Part shown: one piece after another, positions 31,847-39,944 of the stretch
Layout: every line of letters begins with the position of its first letter
Position numbering within the stretch: the stretch's first letter is position 1
NCBI GenBank assembly: GCA_035628595.1
Contig: DASPJN010000119.1
Coordinates: 1-42,936 of the forward strand
Reading direction: 5' to 3'
DNA from: Chryseosolibacter sp035628595
GTDB taxonomy: Bacteria > Bacteroidota > Bacteroidia > Cytophagales > Cyclobacteriaceae
Length of the DNA stretch: 42,936 nt
Position numbers and translations under genes: made by a program
Notes under the pieces: generated by a model
Told to the model about the DNA's origin: nothing
Database searches by the model: none
Seen by the model: the letters and a program-made list of their open reading frames with translations, nothing else

Positions 31847-33148
31847 TCAAAAATCCGAATATGCAGGCAAACTAAATTCTTTTTCCTTTATGGACGAGAA
31901 TAAAAATCCGCAGATCACTTTCGGGTAAAAGTATGTGGATTTTTGCGGCATGGTGTATCCTGTTTGACAAACAGTTTTTACCTCGTCTATCGAGACTTCA
32001 TTGGTAATGATCGCGAGTTGCGCTTCTTCCCGGAGAACTTTTTTTACGCAATCGGAGTAGCTACGATCAAATGCAATGTGTTCCGACTGTCTTTGTTCTT
32101 TGCCAGGGATACCAAATGTTTTTTCAATGATAAAATAATGCATAACGGTCAGATCGAGTCTTTTTACTTCTTCCGGGAAAGGCCAGGTCATCTTGCTAAA
32201 TGCCTCCGGTTTCAGCCGCACTTTATAACTGTTTTCCCGAAACATCAGGCCAAAAGCCCATTGCTTGCCAGCAATGATTTCGTTCAGGGTGTCGCTGTCT
32301 TCGATAGATTTAATAATAAAGTTCTCATCGAGTGCTTTCATGATCTTCTCTTCATCAAAGTCTTTCAATCCCTGAATAAGGCGGTGTGTTGGCAGTATTC
32401 TCAAGTCGTCGCTTTCTGTATTTGTAAAATACATCAGGTGATAATTGAAACCTTCTGAACCAGTAGCCGATGGGCTGGATTCAAGCATCTTTTTCCGGTA
32501 ATGTAAAGAGCCTTCATACCGGTGATGACCGTCAGCGAGAATAATATTTTGTTTGCGAATCGTGTCGATGAATTGCTGAATAATTTTTCGGTCGTGGATC
32601 ACGCCTAGAACATCGCGTACACCCTGATAGTCCTCGGTTTCAAGCAAAGGCACCGAGATTGCTTCATCCATGTACTTTTCAAGATGAAACGACGCATCTG
32701 TGTATAACCCATGGGTTGGGCTAACGTGTAACTCCGTTTTTTCAAGAAGTTCTACCCGGTCGTTAACTGCTTTTGGGATCGTGCTTTCATGCCGGAGTAC
32801 AACTTTTTCATCCCAATCATATGCCTTGATATGCGCGATAAATCCCTTACGGCAGAATTCTTTCGTAGAACCAGCAAGTTTAAAATATTGATAGTAGACA
32901 TATATCCCGGGAAGGGCATCTTGGGTTACTACACCATTGTGTTTCCACTCGGACAGCAGTGCTGCCGCGCGATCCGCAGCCATTGGCTGCTGTGGCACTG
33001 AAAGGTGAATGCTGTTCAGTGGGTTTTGATACAGTGCTTTACGTTGTTTATCCGATACGACATCGAATAGGGGTGAAGTTAACGAATCAATATTTTGAGC
33101 GAGGTGCTGATTATATCGCCATGCACGAATTGGTAGAATTTCGGCCAT
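31847..33148 (-). CDS. DUF1015 protein
   Basis: This 433-aa cytoplasmic protein is of the DUF1015 family, whose function is not established. Recognisable segments are the start ILPIRAWRYN, NPLNSIHL, YVYYQYF, the conserved IILADGHHRYEGSLHYRK (about 203-220), ILPTHRLIQGL and the C-terminal QKSTYFYPKVICGFLF. In many bacteria the gene is a neighbour of serine biosynthesis genes; here it lies 23 bp after accC and just before maf, in one operon-like run. No membrane segments. Confidence 0.9.
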   Translation of the reverse strand: MAEILPIRAWRYNQHLAQNIDSLTSPLFDVVSDKQRKALYQNPLNSIHLSVPQQPMAADRAAALLSEWKHNGVVTQDALPGIYVYYQYFKLAGSTKEFCRKGFIAHIKAYDWDEKVVLRHESTIPKAVNDRVELLEKTELHVSPTHGLYTDASFHLEKYMDEAISVPLLETEDYQGVRDVLGVIHDRKIIQQFIDTIRKQNIILADGHHRYEGSLHYRKKMLESSPSATGSEGFNYHLMYFTNTESDDLRILPTHRLIQGLKDFDEEKIMKALDENFIIKSIEDSDTLNEIIAGKQWAFGLMFRENSYKVRLKPEAFSKMTWPFPEEVKRLDLTVMHYFIIEKTFGIPGKEQRQSEHIAFDRSYSDCVKKVLREEAQLAIITNEVSIDEVKTVCQTGYTMPQKSTYFYPKVICGFLFSSIKEKEFSLPAYSDF

Positions 33149-33171
33149 TATTCAGGTGGGTTATATTTTGA

Positions 33172-34662
33172 TCAAAGACGATTCTTCTTCCATAAGCTCA
33201 CCTTCGTGTTCGTCTCGGCAGGTTGTTGATTGGTTTTCTTTTCGTTTGAGATCGTCGCCGCGATCATTGCCGCCAATTTCTCCTCGTCATCAACGGGTGC
33301 TTTTTTCAAGACCTCCGGTTTAAAATAATTTTCAACGAAACGCGTGTCAAAATTACCAGAGGTGAACGCGTCATGCTCCATTACAAAATGACAAAACCCA
33401 AGCGTTGTTTCGAGTCCGGTAATGGTGTACTCGTCAATCGCACGTTTCATTTTTTCGATCGCAGCTTCACGTGTTTCGGCGTGTGCGATGAGTTTTGAAA
33501 TCATGGGATCATAGTAAAAGGGAATCTCCATCCCCTGTTCGAATCCGTCATCGACACGAATGCCATGGCCCTGGGGACGCTTGTACGTCTGCAGTTTTCC
33601 GATATCGGGAAGGAAATTGTTCGCCGGATCTTCCGCGTAGACGCGAACTTCAATTGCATGCCCGGTAATTTTCAAATCTTCCTGCCTGAATGGAATTTTT
33701 TCTCCTTCTGCTATACGAATCTGAAGTTTCACCAGGTCGAGACCTGTTATTTCTTCGGTCACAGGATGCTCCACCTGTAATCGGGTGTTCATTTCCAGGA
33801 AATAAAAATTCAAATTTTCATCGAGGATAAACTCAACTGTTCCCGCACCATAATAACCACACGCCTTGGCAACGTTGATCGCTGCTTCGCCCATTATCTT
33901 TCTTTTCTCCGGCGTCAGTACCGCTGATGGAGCTTCCTCAACCACTTTTTGATGGCGACGCTGAATAGAACATTCACGTTCAAACATGTGAAGTACATTT
34001 CCATGCTTGTCGCCAAAAACCTGAAATTCTATATGACGTGGTTTTGTGATGTACTTTTCGATGAAAACGGATCCATCTCCAAATGCAGACGTTGCTTCGC
34101 TTACAGCGCGCTCCATTTGTTCCTGAAAGCTTTGGTCATTTTCAACAATGCGCATCCCTTTACCGCCGCCGCCGGCGCTGGCTTTGATCAGAATCGGATA
34201 ACCAATTTCCTTCGCAAGTTTTTTCGCAGCCTGAATGTCGGTGATGGGTTCAGAAGTTCCCGGTACAAGGGGCACATTGAATTTCGCGACAGCTGATTTT
34301 GCCGCCAGCTTACTGCCCATCAATTCGATGGCTTCCGCTGACGGTCCTATAAAGATAATCCCTTCTTTTTCGCAGAGTTTGGCGAAGTCTTCATTTTCGG
34401 ATAAAAACCCGTAGCCAGGGTGAATCGCATCAGCTCCGGTTTGCTTCGCGGCAGCAATAATCTTTTCCATTCTTAGATACGATTCTGCTGACGGCGGTGG
34501 CCCGATCAGCACGGCCTCATCGGCGTATCGTACGTGAAGGGCTTTGCGGTCGGCTGAGCTATACACTGCAACTGTATTTATCCCCATTTCGCGAACGCTG
34601 CGCATTACCCGAACAGCAATTTCTCCACGGTTAGCGACAAGTAATTTCTTTATTCTGGCCAT
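33172..34662 (-). CDS. accC: Acetyl-/propionyl-CoA carboxylase, biotin carboxylase subunit
   Basis: This 496-aa protein is read from ATG 34662 (MARIKKLLVANRGEIAVRVM); the longer frame begins with TTG. It carboxylates the biotin of BCCP with ATP and bicarbonate, the first step toward malonyl-CoA. All regions are seen: N-terminal Rossmann domain, ATP-grasp loop KASAGGGGKGMRIV, EFQVFGDKHGNVLHMFEREC, GAGTVEFILDENLNFYFLEMN in pieces, MNTRLQVEHPVTEEITG and the C-terminal barrel. The last about 45 residues beyond the usual AccC end are a charged tail. No biotin-carrier domain is fused and accB is not adjacent, so it could serve acetyl- or propionyl-CoA carboxylase. Confidence 0.94.
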   Translation of the reverse strand: MARIKKLLVANRGEIAVRVMRSVREMGINTVAVYSSADRKALHVRYADEAVLIGPPPSAESYLRMEKIIAAAKQTGADAIHPGYGFLSENEDFAKLCEKEGIIFIGPSAEAIELMGSKLAAKSAVAKFNVPLVPGTSEPITDIQAAKKLAKEIGYPILIKASAGGGGKGMRIVENDQSFQEQMERAVSEATSAFGDGSVFIEKYITKPRHIEFQVFGDKHGNVLHMFERECSIQRRHQKVVEEAPSAVLTPEKRKIMGEAAINVAKACGYYGAGTVEFILDENLNFYFLEMNTRLQVEHPVTEEITGLDLVKLQIRIAEGEKIPFRQEDLKITGHAIEVRVYAEDPANNFLPDIGKLQTYKRPQGHGIRVDDGFEQGMEIPFYYDPMISKLIAHAETREAAIEKMKRAIDEYTITGLETTLGFCHFVMEHDAFTSGNFDTRFVENYFKPEVLKKAPVDDEEKLAAMIAATISNEKKTNQQPAETNTKVSLWKKNRL

Positions 34663-34756
34663 CTGATTGAGACTAAGCTGCAATGGTAACGATATTTTGG
34701 ATTGTCGCCAAGAATCTAAATATCGCGCCGCTAAAATAGCGCACCGCTTTTTTCAT

Positions 34757-34764
34757 TATTTTTG
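34757..34764 (+). promoter_or_regulatory. Candidate -7 box upstream of the SPT-like gene
   Basis: TATTTTTG is an exact TAnnTTTG match, 27 bp before the ATG at 34792. The -33 position shows no TTTG. Confidence 0.5.
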
Positions 34765-34791
34765 CGGGAATAATTTATTGCAATTAGCATC

Positions 34792-36048
34792 ATGGTAGAT
34801 TTATTTGACAAGCTAAGAATGGAAGCGGGCCCATTGGCCAAATACTCACATCTTCCCCAGGATTATTTCTTCTTCCCAAAGCTGGAAGGCGAAATTGGAC
34901 CAAGAATGAAGTTCAATGGAAAAGATGTTCTCAACTGGAGTCTTAACAATTATCTCGGTCTCGCAAATCATCCCGAGGTCAGAAAAGCAGATGCAGATGC
35001 TGCCGCGAAATACGGAATGGCATTGCCGATGGGCGCGCGGATGATGTCGGGTAACTCTGTTAACCACATCGAGCTTGAACGTCAGCTTGCTGCTTTTGTG
35101 AAGAAGGAAGATACTATGCTTCTCAATTTTGGATACCAGGGTGTGGTGTCAATCATCGATGCATTGGTAGACCGTAAAGACGTAATCGTGTATGATGCGG
35201 AGTCACATGCATGTATCATCGATGGTGTTCGTCTTCACATGGGCAAACGTTTCGTTTATGCTCACAATGACATGGACAGTCTTGAAAAGCAGCTTCAGCG
35301 AGCAACCAAGCTTGCCCAGGAAACCGGCGGCGGAATTCTCGTGATCACAGAAGGCGTATTTGGTATGTCTGGAAAACAGGGTGATTTGAAGGGTGTTGCC
35401 GAGTTAAAAAAGAAATACAATTTCCGTTTGTTCGTTGACGACGCGCACGGCTTTGGCACGATGGGTAAAACTGGTGCTGGTGCAGGCGAGGAGCAGGGGG
35501 TTCAGGATCAGATCGACCTTTATTTCTCAACTTTTGCAAAATCCATGGCAAGTATCGGTGCATTTGTTGCCGGTGACAAGCGCATTCTTACATATTTGAG
35601 ATATAGTGTCCGTTCGCAGATCTACGCGAAGAGTCTCCCGATGCCGCTGGTTATTGGTGCATTGAAAAGGTTGGAACTTCTCAAAACGCAACCAGCATTG
35701 CGCGAAAATCTTTGGAAGATTACAAATGCTGTTCAGAGCGGTTTGCGCGAAAGGGGATTTACCCTTGGAAATACAACATCGCCTGTAACGCCGGTACTCT
35801 TCAAGGGTGGCGTGGGTGAAGCAGCAAATATGTCAATGGACCTGCGTGAGAACTATAATATTTTCTGTTCAGTGGTAATCTATCCTGTTGTTCCTAAGGA
35901 TGTTATCATGTTCAGAATTATTCCAACGGCGGCTCATACATTGGCCGATGTTGAAGAGACGTTGACAGCGTTCTCCAAGCTAAAAGACAAGCTTGACAGC
36001 GGATTTTATAAGGAGGAGGTATTGGTATCTGTGACCAAGGGAGCTTAA
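34792..36048 (+). CDS. Alpha-oxoamine synthase: serine palmitoyltransferase-like (or cysteate acyltransferase)
   Basis: This 418-aa PLP enzyme of the alpha-oxoamine synthase family condenses an amino acid with an acyl-CoA with loss of CO2. Signatures: NYLGLANHPEV (53-63), the glycine-rich ARMMSGNSVNHIELE, FVDDAHGFGTMGKTGAG (214-230; Asp217 and His219 contact PLP), and the Schiff-base lysine Lys250 in FSTFAKSMASIGAF. Family members include KBL, BioF, SPT and CqsA. The long N-terminus and the sequence context in Bacteroidota favour SPT (sphingolipid synthesis) or the cysteate acyltransferase that starts sulfonolipid (capnine) synthesis; sequence alone does not decide. No bioA/B/D genes are nearby, which argues against BioF. 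Confidence 0.88.
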   Translation: MVDLFDKLRMEAGPLAKYSHLPQDYFFFPKLEGEIGPRMKFNGKDVLNWSLNNYLGLANHPEVRKADADAAAKYGMALPMGARMMSGNSVNHIELERQLAAFVKKEDTMLLNFGYQGVVSIIDALVDRKDVIVYDAESHACIIDGVRLHMGKRFVYAHNDMDSLEKQLQRATKLAQETGGGILVITEGVFGMSGKQGDLKGVAELKKKYNFRLFVDDAHGFGTMGKTGAGAGEEQGVQDQIDLYFSTFAKSMASIGAFVAGDKRILTYLRYSVRSQIYAKSLPMPLVIGALKRLELLKTQPALRENLWKITNAVQSGLRERGFTLGNTTSPVTPVLFKGGVGEAANMSMDLRENYNIFCSVVIYPVVPKDVIMFRIIPTAAHTLADVEETLTAFSKLKDKLDSGFYKEEVLVSVTKGA

Positions 36049-36133
36049 AAAAAACGCTTTTTGGGTTGTTTTTTAAGGTTTTTAGTTAATTTGGCAGAGA
36101 AACTAATTTTTCAACTTTAAAAAACTTAATACA

Positions 36134-36313
36134 ATGCAAAAATTTGAAGAGCTTAAAAGCCTTATTGCTTCACTCGAAGGTGATGCGGACAAGTTCTATA
36201 ATAAGGGAAATAGCGCTGCCGGTACTCGTGTTAGAAAAGGCATGCAGGATCTTAAGAACTTAGCTCAGGCAATTAGGTCTGAAGTACAGGATTTAAAAAA
36301 CAAAGCATCCTAA
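36134..36313 (+). CDS. Short histone H1-like (Hc1-type) protein
   Basis: This 59-aa protein has ATG at 36134 and TAA at 36311-36313. It begins MQKFEELKSLIASLEGDADK, has the conserved core FYNKGNSAAGTRVRKGMQDL (residues 21-40) and ends in a helical Lys-rich tail. This is the form of the small Hc1/histone H1-like proteins common in Bacteroidota, presumed nucleoid-associated. The charge is roughly balanced (11 Lys/Arg, 8 Asp/Glu), so strong DNA binding is not obvious from composition. A near-consensus -7 box (TTAATTTG) lies upstream and a strong terminator follows, so it is probably its own transcript. Confidence 0.85.
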   Translation: MQKFEELKSLIASLEGDADKFYNKGNSAAGTRVRKGMQDLKNLAQAIRSEVQDLKNKAS

Positions 36314-36342
36314 GTCGCTTTCAATTTTTTGGTCAAAGCATA

Positions 36343-36376
36343 AAAAGGATAACCGTGCGTTATCCTTTTGTGTTTT
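36343..36376. terminator. Strong bidirectional intrinsic terminator
   Basis: An 11-bp perfect stem AAAAGGATAAC/GTTATCCTTTT (36343-36353 with 36359-36369), a 5-nt loop, and T-rich sequence on the plus side. The A-rich left flank gives T on the minus strand. It separates the H1-like gene from the convergent dapA gene. Confidence 0.95.
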
Positions 36377-36390
36377 TAAGCCCTATCTGA

Positions 36391-37260
36391 TCACTTTTTG
36401 GCGTAAAGAGCCGCAATCTTCTCCTGAAGTCCTTTTGAGGCGATGGCAAGCGGCAGCCGTACCTCGCTTCTGCATATCCCCATTTCATTTAAGAGTGCCT
36501 TCAGCCCTACGGGGTTTCCTTCTTCATACATGGGTCCATTGATTTCCAGCAGCTTTAGCAATTCCTGTGTCGCTTTCGCGTATTTCGCAGAAAACGCGTA
36601 CTCTTTCATTTTCCTGAAACTAACCGGAAAGGCGTTCGCAAGAACCGAGATTACACCTTTCGCGCCGATAGAATACAAAGGTACAGTCAGCATGTCATCT
36701 CCTGAAATCAGCAGGAAATCGCCCGGCATGTGCTTGACAATTTTCAGGCACTGTTCGATGTTTCCGGAGGCTTCTTTTACGCCGATAATGTTGCGATGTT
36801 GTGCGAGCCGGAGTGTCGTTTCGGCCGTTATGTTGGAGGACGTTCGCCCGGGTACATTATACAAGATCACCGGGGCTACGCTTCGGTCAGCAATCGCCAC
36901 ATAATGCTGGTAAATTCCTTCCTGCGACGGCTTGTTGTAATAAGGGCTTACACTCAGTATGGCGTCAACACCGGCGAGCTCTGTATCCTCGAGGGTCTGG
37001 ATTACTTCTTGCGTGTTATTACCGCCAATTCCGTAAACAATCGGTAGGTTTTTTGGGTTGTTGTCTTTTACGAATTCCAGGATACGCTTTTTCTCATGCT
37101 TCGATACGGTTGCTGATTCGCCGGTCGTGCCCATCACAACATAATAGTCGACGCCTTTGGCGGTATGGCTGAGCAACTTCTTCAACGCCTTATAGTCTAC
37201 CTCGAGGTTTTCAGCAAACGGCGTTATCAGTGCTACACCTGTTCCGTACAGTTTTTTCAT
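36391..37260 (-). CDS. dapA: 4-hydroxy-tetrahydrodipicolinate synthase
   Basis: DapA condenses pyruvate with aspartate semialdehyde, the committed step to lysine and diaminopimelate. The 289-aa length is normal. The (beta/alpha)8 barrel residues are present: the GTTGES motif with Thr45/Thr46, Tyr134 in LYNVPGRTSSNI, the Schiff-base Lys162 in IGVKEASGN and the LISGDDM stretch after it. It starts at ATG 37260. The next upstream gene on the same strand is a small unknown protein, 80 bp away. Confidence 0.97.
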   Translation of the reverse strand: MKKLYGTGVALITPFAENLEVDYKALKKLLSHTAKGVDYYVVMGTTGESATVSKHEKKRILEFVKDNNPKNLPIVYGIGGNNTQEVIQTLEDTELAGVDAILSVSPYYNKPSQEGIYQHYVAIADRSVAPVILYNVPGRTSSNITAETTLRLAQHRNIIGVKEASGNIEQCLKIVKHMPGDFLLISGDDMLTVPLYSIGAKGVISVLANAFPVSFRKMKEYAFSAKYAKATQELLKLLEINGPMYEEGNPVGLKALLNEMGICRSEVRLPLAIASKGLQEKIAALYAKK

Positions 37261-37340
37261 CTTATGGAATTAATGTTCCAAGTATAGGAAAATTTCTGAC
37301 TGCATTTAAGCAGCGTAGAGAAAGTATCAGTGCGACAGGA

Positions 37341-37847
37341 TCAGTGCAGGACGCTCGTGTATTTGTAAATTCCTTCTATTAGCGAACGGGTGGTTTCTTT
37401 ACTTTCGATCATAAGCTCGAAATACTTTTCAAAACCAGACCAGAAGCGGCCTGCGCGGCAATGTGCCTTACTGCGCGCAATCAGGTGCATCAACATCGGA
37501 TTGGGCGTTGTGTCCAGATATAATAGAAAGTCAAAGGGCATTTCAGTAAAACGGATCGCATTCTCAGAGGTGACAGTTCCCCAGAAGTTCACGTCCTTTT
37601 CTGAAAAGAAATCGAACAGAAAGTCGAAGTTCTCAGTGTTCTTAGGCAGGAAAGATATCACCGTGACTTTTTTTCCATCGAGCTCAAGTTTTTTGATTAG
37701 CTCTTTGATTTCTTCGTGTTTCTGCTTGTTCTCCGCAGTAAAGAGTATTCCGATCGAATGCGATTGTTTATAGGGAAGGGTTGTTCGTAAGGAAGGATTC
37801 GACTTGAGTAACCCCCTCGTTTTATATTGCAGCAACGCGAGCTTCAT
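37341..37847 (-). CDS. Conserved small protein of unknown function (DUF6913-like)
   Basis: This 168-aa cytoplasmic protein is read from ATG 37847; a TTG at 37862 would overlap ligA. It has no signal or membrane segment. Features: a basic N-terminus (MKLALLQYKTRGLLKSNPSL), a strand-helix unit IGILFTAENKQKHEEIKELI, KVTVISFLPKN, and a C-terminal motif PFDFLLYLDTTPNPMLMHLI, then ARSKAHCRAGRF. I associate this pattern with the DUF6913 family of Bacteroidota, but from memory only. It is 11 bp after ligA and probably co-transcribed with it. Confidence 0.75.
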   Translation of the reverse strand: MKLALLQYKTRGLLKSNPSLRTTLPYKQSHSIGILFTAENKQKHEEIKELIKKLELDGKKVTVISFLPKNTENFDFLFDFFSEKDVNFWGTVTSENAIRFTEMPFDFLLYLDTTPNPMLMHLIARSKAHCRAGRFWSGFEKYFELMIESKETTRSLIEGIYKYTSVLH

Positions 37848-37858
37848 CTTCAAAAGTA

Positions 37859-39871
37859 TCAATTTCCCTTCAACAATTTTTCAAACTCATCTTCGGTGAT
37901 GATTGTAACGCCAAGCTTTTCGGCTTTTTCTTTTTTTGATGGTCCCATATTGTCGCCAGCTACGAGGAAATCCAGCTTACCTGAAACGCCGGAAAGAATC
38001 CGTCCGCCGTTTTTTAGTATCACATCCTGCAGGTCGTCGCGCTCGTAATTTTTGAACGTCCCAGAGATTACAAAAGACTTATTTGCCAACAGGTCACTTT
38101 CTTTTTCCGGTTCCTTAATGTCGCTCGTGAATTGCAGTCCTGCTTGCTTGAGGCGGGTAATCTCGTTTACAGTCTCAGGTTTTCTGAAGAAGTCAAATAC
38201 ACTTTGCGCGATCTTTTCACCAACCTCCGGTGCATTCTTTAAGTCTTCGAAGGTTGCGTTCACCAATGCGTCAATATTCTTGAAATACCTCGCAAGTTTT
38301 TCCGCTACTGTCTTCCCGACGTAGCGGATACCGATGGCAAACAGAACGCTTTCGAATGGGATTTTTCGCGACGCTTCAATTCCGTCAATAACATTCTTTG
38401 CCGACTTGTCTTTGAATCCGTCAAGTTGGAGAAGCTGCTCCTTTTTTAGATCGTACAGGTCAGCCGGACTTTTAACAAATCCCATTGAATACAATTGGTC
38501 GATTGTCCGCTCGCCGAGCGAATTGATGTCCATTGCTTTTCGTTGAATGAAGTGTTCAATCCGACCTTTTATTTGCGGTGGGCAGCCTGTCACATTGGGA
38601 CAATAGAATGCAGCTTCACCTTCTGCTCTGATGAGGCCTGTTCCACATTCGGGGCATTCGTCAATGTAAACGACACGTTCGTTCTCGGGTTTTCTTCTTT
38701 CAGGATCAACACCTGTAACTTTTGGTATGATCTCGCCACCTTTTTCAACGAAGACGTAATCGCCAATGTGCAGGTCTAGTCGTGCAATCTCATTCGCGTT
38801 GTGAAGGGAAGCTCGTTTTACCGTTGTTCCGGCGAGGAAGATCGGTTCGAGTATTGCCACGGGTGTAACGGCTCCTGTTCTTCCAACCTGATAGGTTACA
38901 CCGTTGAGCCTCGTGCTCTTGCTCTGCGCCTTGTACTTATATGAAATTGCCCATCGAGGACTTTTCGCTGTAAAGCCAAGTTGTTCCTGTTGTTGAAGAT
39001 CATTTACTTTTATCACAACGCCATCCGTTTCAAGCGGTAGCTCAAGGCGTTTGAATTCCCACTCGCGGATGTAGTTGATGACTTCGTCAATTGAGCCGCA
39101 TTTTTTGTATGTGGGAGATACGTTGAAGCTCCATGATTCAATTTTTTTGATGCTTTGCTCGTGCGTCTCAACTTCAGGATCGCCAAGCAACGAATACACA
39201 TAACAATTCAGCTTTCGTCGCGCCACTTCACCAGAATCCTGCATTTTGATAGTACCCGCAGCAGTGTTCCGGGCATTTGCGTATTTCTCTTCGCCAATAT
39301 CATCGCGCTCTTTGTTGAGACGTGCAAAGTTTTCTTTGCTCATAAAAACTTCACCGCGAACTTCAAATAATGCAGGGACATTGTCGCCTTTCACAACCAA
39401 CGGAATGTGATGGATCGTGCGGACGTTTGTCGTGACGTCATCACCCCGAACGCCGTCCCCACGCGTTACGCCTCGCGCAAGGATTCCGTTTTCATAGACA
39501 AGACTCATCGATACGCCGTCGAACTTAAGCTCGCAGAAGTATTCATAGGGGTTTCCTTCAAGGCCCCGTGCAACACGCCGGTCGAAATCACGGAGTTCTT
39601 CTTCGCTGTAGGTATTGCCTAACGATAGCATCGGAAAACGGTGTTGAACGGCAACAAATTCTTTCGTGATCGTTCCGCCCACACGTTGGGTTGGTGAGTC
39701 AGGACGCGTTAATTCTGGGAAAGATTTTTCAAGGTTGATGAGTTTCTCCAGCATCTGATCAAATTCATAATCACTGATTTCCGTTCTGTTCTCCTGATAA
39801 TAGAGTTGATTATGGTAGTTGATCCGGTCGGTTAGCGCGTGAATTTCCGACTTTGCTTGGTCCTTGTTCAT
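37859..39871 (-). CDS. ligA: NAD-dependent DNA ligase
   Basis: LigA seals nicks in replication and repair using NAD. The 670-aa protein shows the Ia domain at the N-terminus, the adenylated Lys116 in ELKFDG, the OB-fold domain after KYKAQSKSTRLNGVTYQVGR in parts, the four-cysteine zinc finger (CPECGTGL ... FYCPNVTGCP), the helix-hairpin-helix domain (ELLQLDGF-type and NAPEVGEKIA) and a C-terminal BRCT domain (LANKSFVISGTFKNYERDDL). All parts are complete. A strong hairpin lies 17 bp upstream of its ATG. Confidence 0.98.
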   Translation of the reverse strand: MNKDQAKSEIHALTDRINYHNQLYYQENRTEISDYEFDQMLEKLINLEKSFPELTRPDSPTQRVGGTITKEFVAVQHRFPMLSLGNTYSEEELRDFDRRVARGLEGNPYEYFCELKFDGVSMSLVYENGILARGVTRGDGVRGDDVTTNVRTIHHIPLVVKGDNVPALFEVRGEVFMSKENFARLNKERDDIGEEKYANARNTAAGTIKMQDSGEVARRKLNCYVYSLLGDPEVETHEQSIKKIESWSFNVSPTYKKCGSIDEVINYIREWEFKRLELPLETDGVVIKVNDLQQQEQLGFTAKSPRWAISYKYKAQSKSTRLNGVTYQVGRTGAVTPVAILEPIFLAGTTVKRASLHNANEIARLDLHIGDYVFVEKGGEIIPKVTGVDPERRKPENERVVYIDECPECGTGLIRAEGEAAFYCPNVTGCPPQIKGRIEHFIQRKAMDINSLGERTIDQLYSMGFVKSPADLYDLKKEQLLQLDGFKDKSAKNVIDGIEASRKIPFESVLFAIGIRYVGKTVAEKLARYFKNIDALVNATFEDLKNAPEVGEKIAQSVFDFFRKPETVNEITRLKQAGLQFTSDIKEPEKESDLLANKSFVISGTFKNYERDDLQDVILKNGGRILSGVSGKLDFLVAGDNMGPSKKEKAEKLGVTIITEDEFEKLLKGN

Positions 39872-39882
39872 AGATATAACTT

Positions 39883-39928
39883 AATAAAAAAGCATAAAGC
39901 ATTGAAATGTATCTTTGCTTTATGCTTT
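39883..39928 (-). terminator. Intrinsic terminator/attenuator between M1 peptidase and ligA
   Basis: A perfect 13-bp inverted repeat AAAGCATAAAGCA/TGCTTTATGCTTT (39889-39901 with 39916-39928, 14-nt loop) is followed on the minus strand by a run of T. It lies 16 bp after the M1 stop and 17 bp before the ligA start. Confidence 0.88.
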
Positions 39929-39944
39929 GAAAAAGATTGTTGAC

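Noticed and set aside
31943..32458. 171-aa plus-strand open frame
   Set aside because: It is fully antisense to the DUF1015 gene; composition is that of a shadow frame and no domain is seen.
36443..36904. 153-aa plus-strand open frame
   Set aside because: It is antisense to dapA, which is intact and conserved.
39910..39917. Plus-strand TATCTTTG, an exact -7 match
   Set aside because: It lies inside the right arm and loop of the ligA/M1 hairpin, has no -33 element, and would only transcribe antisense to the M1 gene.
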